Origin: Gigaspora rosea
Lineage: Eukaryota > Glomeromycota > Glomeromycetes > Diversisporales > Gigasporaceae
DNA length: 64,000 bases
NCBI GenBank assembly: GCA_003550325.1
Contig: QKWP01000257.1
Location: 79,977-143,976 of the forward strand
Direction of reading: 5' to 3'
Positions 57,480 to 64,000 of this stretch are shown piece after piece; the first letter of the stretch is position 1, and each line of letters starts with the position of its first letter. Position numbers and translations under genes: made by a program. Under the pieces are notes generated by a model. The model was not told where the DNA came from and ran no database searches. It saw nothing but the letters and a program-made list of their open reading frames with translations.

Positions 57480-58907
57480 TTACAATATAATATACCCATG
57501 ATATACGCGATTAATTTTATTTAATCTAACTAAATCTTCAAAACTAATTAGGTTACCATGAATATACAAAGAAATTAAAGAAATATTTTTATGAAGAACT
57601 TCTGTTAAAGCGTTAATTCCCTCCGAGGTAATTTGATTGTAAGAAAGACTTAAATAAGCTAGAGTAGTATTTTTACAAAGAACCTCTGCAAATGCTTTTC
57701 CTCCTTCATTACCAATAGTATTACTACAAAGACTTAAAGAAGTTAAAGTAGTATTTATATGAAGAGCCTTTGCTAATGCTTTTCCTCCTTCAATATTAAT
57801 CTTATTATTATCAAGACTTAAAGAAGTTAAAGTAGTGTTCTTGCAAAGAACCTCTGCTATTACTTTTGCTCCTTCATAATGTATGCCATTACAAGAAAGA
57901 TCTAAAGAAGTTAAAGTAGTATTTATATAAAGAGCCTTTGCAATAGCTTTTCCACCTTCAATGCCAATTTGATTATTGGAAATATTTAATGAAGTTAGAG
58001 TAATGTTCTTGTATAGAGCTTCTGCAATTGCTTTTCCGCCTTCAATGCCAAAATAATTATCACGAAAATTTAAATAAGTTAGAGTAGTGTTCTCGCAAAG
58101 CGCTTTTGCTAACGCTTTCCCTCCTTCAACACTGATATTATTATAACTAAAATTTAAAGAAGTTATAGTAGTGTTTATGTAAAGAACCCTTGCAAAATCT
58201 TTTGATAGTTCATTACCAAACTTATTTCCTCTAAGAATTAAAGAAGTTAGAGTAGTATTCTTGCAAAGAACATCTATCAAGGTTTTTGCATCCAAAGATT
58301 CAATTTGGTTATCAGAAAAACCTAAAAAAGTAATATTTTTGCTAATAGATTCAATTAACATTTTTGTTTTTTCGGAATCAAAATGATTTTCATAAAGATT
58401 TAAAGAAATAATAGTATCATTCCTACAAAGACTTTTAATTAATTTATCATTATAAATAATTCCTCTGATTTCTAAATATTTCAATTTCTTATTTGTTCGT
58501 AAAAACATTAAAATTAAAGAACATTTAATGGCATTTGTAAGTTCATCGACTTTCCAACTATTATGAAATTTATTATAACCATTACAAATAAGCCAATTAA
58601 TAATTCCATCATTTAAACAACTTCCTACAGACGTAGTATAACTTGTATATTCAAATGATGGTTTTGAATAATTTGGAAAAGGAATTTTAAAGGGAATTAA
58701 TAATGCTTGTTCTTCCTCATTTAATGCTAAAAGACATATATTTATAAGTTTTTTATTGTTTAATTTTTCTGCTATTTCACTCCACAATATTGGTACAGTG
58801 ATTCTGCACCAGTGACGACTTACAAAAAGGCATGAATATAAACATTTATAATCACCCTGGAAATTATTAAATATTCTGAAAATGCATTCGTTTGGCAATT
58901 TTTTCAT
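57480..58907 (-). CDS. F-box / leucine-rich-repeat protein
   Basis: A likely substrate adaptor of an SCF ubiquitin ligase. Start MKKLPNECIF at 58907, where the F-box begins; the 22 codons upstream have no family features. 475 residues. F-box at about 2-46 (LPNECIFRIFNNFQ, SRHWCRITVPILW). A middle region of 46-155 lacks clear repeats. From about 160 to 460 there are about ten LRRs of the 28-residue RNI/NLRC type (LTSLNLSNNQIGIEGGKAIAKALYINTT). Single exon, no disruption. The LRR solenoid would choose the target. These repeats are so alike that unequal crossing-over within the gene is likely. No neighbour suggests a substrate. Confidence 0.9.
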   Translation of the reverse strand: MKKLPNECIFRIFNNFQGDYKCLYSCLFVSRHWCRITVPILWSEIAEKLNNKKLINICLLALNEEEQALLIPFKIPFPNYSKPSFEYTSYTTSVGSCLNDGIINWLICNGYNKFHNSWKVDELTNAIKCSLILMFLRTNKKLKYLEIRGIIYNDKLIKSLCRNDTIISLNLYENHFDSEKTKMLIESISKNITFLGFSDNQIESLDAKTLIDVLCKNTTLTSLILRGNKFGNELSKDFARVLYINTTITSLNFSYNNISVEGGKALAKALCENTTLTYLNFRDNYFGIEGGKAIAEALYKNITLTSLNISNNQIGIEGGKAIAKALYINTTLTSLDLSCNGIHYEGAKVIAEVLCKNTTLTSLSLDNNKINIEGGKALAKALHINTTLTSLSLCSNTIGNEGGKAFAEVLCKNTTLAYLSLSYNQITSEGINALTEVLHKNISLISLYIHGNLISFEDLVRLNKINRVYHGYIIL

Positions 58908-58973
58908 ATTTAAAGTATAAAGAAATATTGAAAAAACGTTACGTTCGTCCGTGCAAAAATTATATATTATCAA

Positions 58974-61664
58974 CGTGAAGTGTTGTGAAACGTTGTAACT
59001 GAGTTAAAGTTATAAATAGTAACTAGATTAAGTAACATGAAACATTAGGGGAGTATTGTGTAAAATGGATCGAGCATTTAAAAATTCTTTGCTTGCCTAT
59101 TATATTGCAAATCATGTAACACCAAGTATATGCTGTACGTACATACGTACGCACGCACGTCAAAATTATGGATGTCGATCTTAGATTAATGGACCATTGT
59201 CATAAGTTTTAAGGCTGGATCAGTCTAGACCGGTCTGGACTTACGAAGTCTTAATATTGAAGACATAATAAATTAGTCCAGACCTGGACCAGACTAGACC
59301 TGGACCAGGCCAGACTGAACCTAGTTGAAATCAAATTTTTGTAGATTCCAAATTAATTTGTGTTCCAACGAAATTTTAACCTATTTCAATTGGTTAGAAA
59401 ATTCAAATTCCACTTCAAAATAAACGGATTAAAATTGTTTAAAATTTTATTATTATCAAATTAATAAAAATAATTATACCAGCTTTAAACGGCTTATGAC
59501 ACTAATTTTATTATACTATTAACGTAATCAGCAGATTAGTAATTTACAATGTAACTCAAGTTACAGAAAACCACTTTCTCGAAAAGACATATATTGACAA
59601 ATTAGCTAGCTTAACTATAATCTTGGCCGTTTTAGTCAGTATTATGTTCTTTCGGAAAATGGTTTTCAGAAAATTGTTTATCTCAATTAAAAAAATAAAT
59701 TATTTATAATTATATTTTATTGATAATTTATTCGATACATCAATAAAATAATTTGGTTTTTTTTTCAAGCTCATGGTGTTTGGCTCTAGTTGTAGCAGCC
59801 ATATAGCATAACTCATTTTATAAATTATCAATAATTTATATTTATTTGTTCATAAAAACCAACTATTGATACAATAAATGGCTTGAGATTTAAAGTTTTG
59901 ATATTCGCCCTATAGTTTTTTAATAACAAACACAGCCATTACATATATATGTACATATTTGAAAGCAGATAGAATATTTATTAAAAAGTTTGACTTTTCA
60001 TATGGACGAATTTGATTTGGTGATTATTAAAAAATTAATGATAATATTCATAAAATTTAAATTCAATCACAGTAAAATAGAATTGATATTTGTAAAATTG
60101 AATTAATTGTTTGCTTAGCTATAATCTGCTTATGAATTGCTTTTGAGATCACGTAACCATTATAAATCATTATTATATTTTAATTGATAAATTGCTTTTC
60201 TTAGCTGCAAATTGTTTACGAGAAGCCGCACAATATTTCACAGCCCTTGCATTACTTGCAAAAAACTGTAGATTACGTCACTCAGAACCAATTAGCGAAG
60301 CTTTTTTAATAATAACTTTCATCATTCTTGCGCTTCAGTGCTTTAACTACATTTTTGTCATGATGTTATGGCTGCTCATAATATTTATAAATTATTTATA
60401 AAACATTTTTAATTGTTACGTATTATATATCACTTAATTTTAATATCACCTAATTTGGAAAGAATAAGGGTAGAATCATGAAAGGTTTAAATATGCATGT
60501 GGCTTATAGTGAGAAGCTTATTATCAAGAAAAATTAACCTTACCGTATTATTCTAGAATAATGCCCTCAAGCATTTTTTCGAGATAATATATATGACTTT
60601 TGATATAATTTTTATTTTTCTACTTGCACAAATATAGCTTTTATAATTTTATATATATTTTGAACAAATTTTTTTCTTAAAGACTTACTTGCACATATGC
60701 TTAAATTTTTTGCAAAATTCTTGCTCATTAAAAAAAAAACTTTGCAAATGTCACCTTGTGCATACCAGTTTTAAACAATGGCTTCACCATGCTTTGCCAT
60801 TCGCCATATTTCGCCAGATTTCCAATATTTGCCAGTTTCACCATTTCATCTTTTTAAAAATTTTGACAAAATCAAAACTATACTTTCGTCATTTCTCCAA
60901 CGCGAAACATCAAGGCTTCGCCTCATAACTATAAACCCGATATATTCAAGATTCCCAACAATGAAGTCTAAGAGTGTTTCTCAGTTATATATAACTACAT
61001 AAATTAAATACATACAATTTATATTATTTCATTTAATAAATTTTAATTTATCTTTAGATAATAACCGTTAGTAATATCGGCTAAAAATTATCTAAATTAA
61101 ATTCTTTCCAAAATTAAATTTTGTATAGCTCACTGCATTTGCACTACGCATATTTTGCTAACGTTTAATAATTGACAAAATAGCGCGTAACATATAGGGA
61201 GGCCAATAACAAAAAGTGTCTTCGGGACAATCACGTGATTTTGAAAAATTATTATCACATTAAATAAACATATACTAAAGCGATTAAACTAAATTTATAT
61301 ATACATATCTTAAAAAATTGTTTTTACAAAGACAACTATTAGTGAGATAGTTCTTTTATAAATTCTTAAAATTTGATTTGTTGATCCGAAGCCACCTTTT
61401 GCTGTGGGCTCTCCGATATGTAACCACAACAAAAATAATATGAATAACTGAGCCGTAAAAAATATGGTATGCCACCACATTAATTGTAATATTATACACT
61501 CAATGCAATATATACAATAATTACTGCAGTACTGAATAAAAAATTATATTTGTTGAGAGAGCTGACAAATATTGAATAAATATACAACGCCACAACCATT
61601 TAAAAGACTTCGTTTTTGATTTTAACGTTTTTCAAAAAGAATTTATCTTTTGTTCTTATCTAAA
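58974..61664. other. Intergenic region between diverging genes
   Basis: The F-box gene and the gene at 61665 point outwards from here. A GGTCTGGACC-rich foldback stretch at 59206-59330 has several inverted AGTCCAGACC pairs and is probably a hAT-type MITE remnant. The open frame at 60192-60401 (LAANCLREAAQYF) looks somewhat protein-like but I do not recognise it. Otherwise AT-rich. Confidence 0.5.
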
Positions 61665-62959
61665 ATGGGTTTATCGAAATCTGAAGAGCAAAATCAAGAA
61701 CGAATTAAGAGTTCGATTGATAAGCAACTTAATGGGAAAAGAATTGATCAATATGCTATTTCGCCAAAGAAGCAATATATTGCGACTTTTAACAAGGAAG
61801 ATAAATCATTATGTGTTTGGACCATCAGAAAAGATCTTACTATCGAATACGAAAATTCGTTAAACATTAAGTCAAATTCACATTTGAGATCATCATCGTT
61901 AGCAGGGATTTCAGATTGTAAACATATCATATTAACATCAGGAAGATATATATATGGCAGTGGATATTATGGCAAATATGATTTTGAAATTGGTTAGTTA
62001 AAATTAATTATTTGATGGAAATTATTGACACCATAACTAAATCAAGACAAAAATTGAGAGCACGAGGGTTAACAGAATATATAGCAGGACATATAGCAAG
62101 TATTTCTTTTCTAGAAAATGGTGATCTTGCAATTGTCAAAGGAAAACCTGTTTATCGGACCTATATTTTTGCAAAATCAAAATCTAATGGTAAACACCAA
62201 TGGACATGCAAAAAAAGTTTTGAACTCGGAAAATTTTATTTTTGCACTATTGATCAAAATAGAAAATTATTTGTGCTTAACTTATCACCCTCCTTTGTAA
62301 TTATGCAATGGGACTTAATAACTCAGAAATTTGATAAACAATATATGCTATTTCCAAATTCAAATTTGGATCATGATTGTTTAGTTGATTTACAAATGAA
62401 ATTAAATAGTGATAGCTCATTGTTTGCAATTACATATGAAGCATATGCAAAATATGAAGATAGACGGGTATCATTTTGCAATGTTTATGTTTATTCGACA
62501 AAAACTGGTAGAATGATAGCAAATAGTAAGTATTTTAATATATAAATTATCAATATATAAATATCATAATTATTAAATTTATTTAATAATTTAGGAAAAT
62601 TTGATGAGGGGTTACATAATTTTTGTTTTATTGGATCAAAAGAAAAGGAGCGTTTGCTTTTTTCTGGTCCAAATTATGAAAAAAAGAGTTATAACTTTTA
62701 TATATTGAATCCTTATAAACGCACTCTCGATAAATCTTCTGAAAATGATGTCTTACAAGATATTTATGCTGCTACATTTGAAAATTATAAATCAATTGGC
62801 TCTATTAATATTATCTTTGATTATATTATAAAAAATGATAATAATCAATTGTCGATTCAAAAATTGTCTCAAAATGAAATTTGGAAAAATTATTTAGAAC
62901 GTACAAGAATTACATCGGGTAAATGCAGTGATTCATGTGTAGGATGTAATATTATGTAA
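61665..62959 (+). CDS. Beta-propeller-like protein, one frame break
   Basis: ATG 61665 (MGLSKSEEQNQ); upstream codons have no ATG. Exon A (61665 to about 61988) has QYAISPKKQYIATFNKEDKSLCVW, a WD-like blade. The frame then moves by one base near 61988 (DFEIG to NWLVKINYLMEIIDT) without room for a normal intron. The next part carries further blade-like strands (ISFLENGDLAIVKG, FVIMQWDLITQKF, SLFAITYEAYAKY). A clean 69-nt GT-AG intron (62526-62594) joins to RKFDEGLHNF...; the product ends GKCSDSCVGCNIM (stop 62957-62959), about 410 residues. Similar N-terminal propellers in these fungi are, as I recall, followed by an ion-channel domain; none is present here. The frame break is either a sequencing error or early decay. 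Confidence 0.7.
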
Positions 62960-63710
62960 AGAATGTTGTAAAGAATGTTAAGGTAGAAAATATAGAGTCG
63001 AAGCAAATATGGCAAAAGTTTAAAAGTATTAACTTAGGTAAATAAAAGTTGGAAAGATGTAAGTGTGATAAAGAAAATAAAGCCGGAAATAGAAAACGAA
63101 AGTACTTAGTGCATGAAAAAATTCTGTTCCAGGTTTTGTCGATCATTGTAGTGCAGCAAAATTTTTAAAGTCCATTAATGTTAGGGTTAGCATTTAGAAT
63201 AAGGTTAGAGACTGTATAGTTATATAGTAAAATTGTTTAAGGAAAACTTTTTGTGGTTATTAATTATCTGATAATGTAGTAATCAATTTTTTATATTGTA
63301 CTTACAAAAAATTGCTATACTGTACTTTGTAATTTCTTTGATTGGTAGAATAAAATCTTAGAGTTAGTAACTGAAATTATAGGAGATCTGATTGTTGTGT
63401 TATAACATATATAACGTAAACAAGTTGAATGGTAATTAAAGTGAAATAAGCATTCAGTTAATTAGTTGCAAAACTCTCAGTCCTAATTTGTACAAATACA
63501 TTGCAAAGCATAAATAATTAATAGACAAGTTGATCTTTGATCAATATTTTTATGGTAACTAAAGAAAATAAATTGTTTAATTAATATAATAAAAGAATTC
63601 GAACAAAACTATGAACTAAAATGTATTCTTCAACAAAAATAAAAAAAAAAGAAAAATTGTGTCTTATTATAAGCACTGACTAGTTATATTTCCCGATTAT
63701 ACTATGCATA
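62960..63710. other. AT-rich spacer
   Basis: No gene is seen. It should include the 5' region of the gene at the right edge. Confidence 0.4.
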
Positions 63711-64000
63711 TTGAGAGAAAAAATATATTCGGTACTTAATGAAGGAGTTTTCAAAGGAGTATTGGCTCCTCTGATCACAATCCAGGCAACCGGTATACTA
63801 TTAAATTATATTGCTGCTAAAAAGTCTTTAAAACATGAATTAAATTTATGTAATAAAATTTATAATAGGTTTTTTTTTTTAATTACTAATGGTTTATTTT
63901 AAATAGTGCGAAAGAATTAATCATAATCATAAGCAATCAGCAAGCACTGTTAGACCTGAAATTATTGTAACCTCACGTGAACATGAAAACGTGACTTTTT
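63711..64000 (+). CDS. Partial gene at the right edge, one predicted membrane helix
   Basis: Open from 63711 without an in-frame ATG nearby (the first codons are TTG AGA GAA), so an upstream exon is likely. It reads REKIYSVLNEGVFKGV, then a hydrophobic stretch LAPLITIQATGILLNYIAA that could be a membrane helix, then KKSLKHELNLCNKIYN. A very short intron (63869-63906, 38 nt with a T-run) would join to CERINHNHKQSASTVRPE, which continues beyond the window. Not recognised. Confidence 0.35.

Noticed and set aside
60192-60401. A small host protein LAANCLREAAQYF
   Set aside because: It reads protein-like for about 50 residues but has no ATG context, splice partner or family I can name.

Overview
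The window is AT-rich eukaryotic DNA that looks like an arbuscular mycorrhizal (Glomeromycotina) fungus, most likely Rhizophagus or a close relative. The evidence is the mix of host gene families: TKL-like kinases with a Cys-rich N-terminus, Sel1-repeat proteins, BTB-BACK proteins, and an F-box/LRR protein with the RNI-type repeat. They have short 60-70 nt introns and sit among very dense repeats. The assignment rests on remembered family style, not on a search. No retrovirus, LTR element, Polinton or toxin gene was recognised.

Layout. 1.6-6.9 kb: a nearly full-length but broken LINE with ORF1, endonuclease, RT, a 3' stem-loop, poly(A) and a 10-bp target duplication. 7.6-10.7 kb: three small DNA elements, the last (a CCCTATGA element) itself hit by a 1.4-kb hAT. 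11.3-17 kb: three minus-strand host pseudogenes (BTB-BACK-TPR, kinase, Sel1), the last split by a hAT whose 8-bp duplication lies inside the coding sequence. 17.4-17.9 kb: a tRNA-headed SINE. 18.8-25.4 kb: a Tc1/mariner transposase relic with a 3.8-kb element in its intron, then a broken Cys-rich/SAM-like gene. 26-29.5 kb: an intact Sel1 gene, a ~98-bp satellite and an apparently intact two-exon kinase.

29.5-37.7 kb: AT-rich DNA, a second LINE relic with RNase H, and several MITEs. 37.8-45.7 kb: a 7.9-kb insertion bounded by hAT-like ends and an 8-bp near-duplication; an empty-site relative lies at 47.1 kb. It carries a rearranged Sel1 fragment, a 110-bp repeat family, and a second SINE that itself contains a 280-bp hAT. 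48.8-51.9 kb: an exact 1,535-bp duplication around a single N, probably an assembly artefact. 52-57 kb: more MITEs and satellites. 57.5-58.9 kb: an intact F-box/LRR gene. 61.7-63.0 kb: a beta-propeller-like gene with one frame break. A partial gene runs off the right edge.

The host genes look like members of expanded paralogous families (signalling kinases, protein-protein interaction scaffolds, ubiquitin adaptors), not a pathway or operon. The strongest new signal is structural: several element families defined within the window by matching ends, target duplications and paired empty sites, with insertions nested in a readable order.
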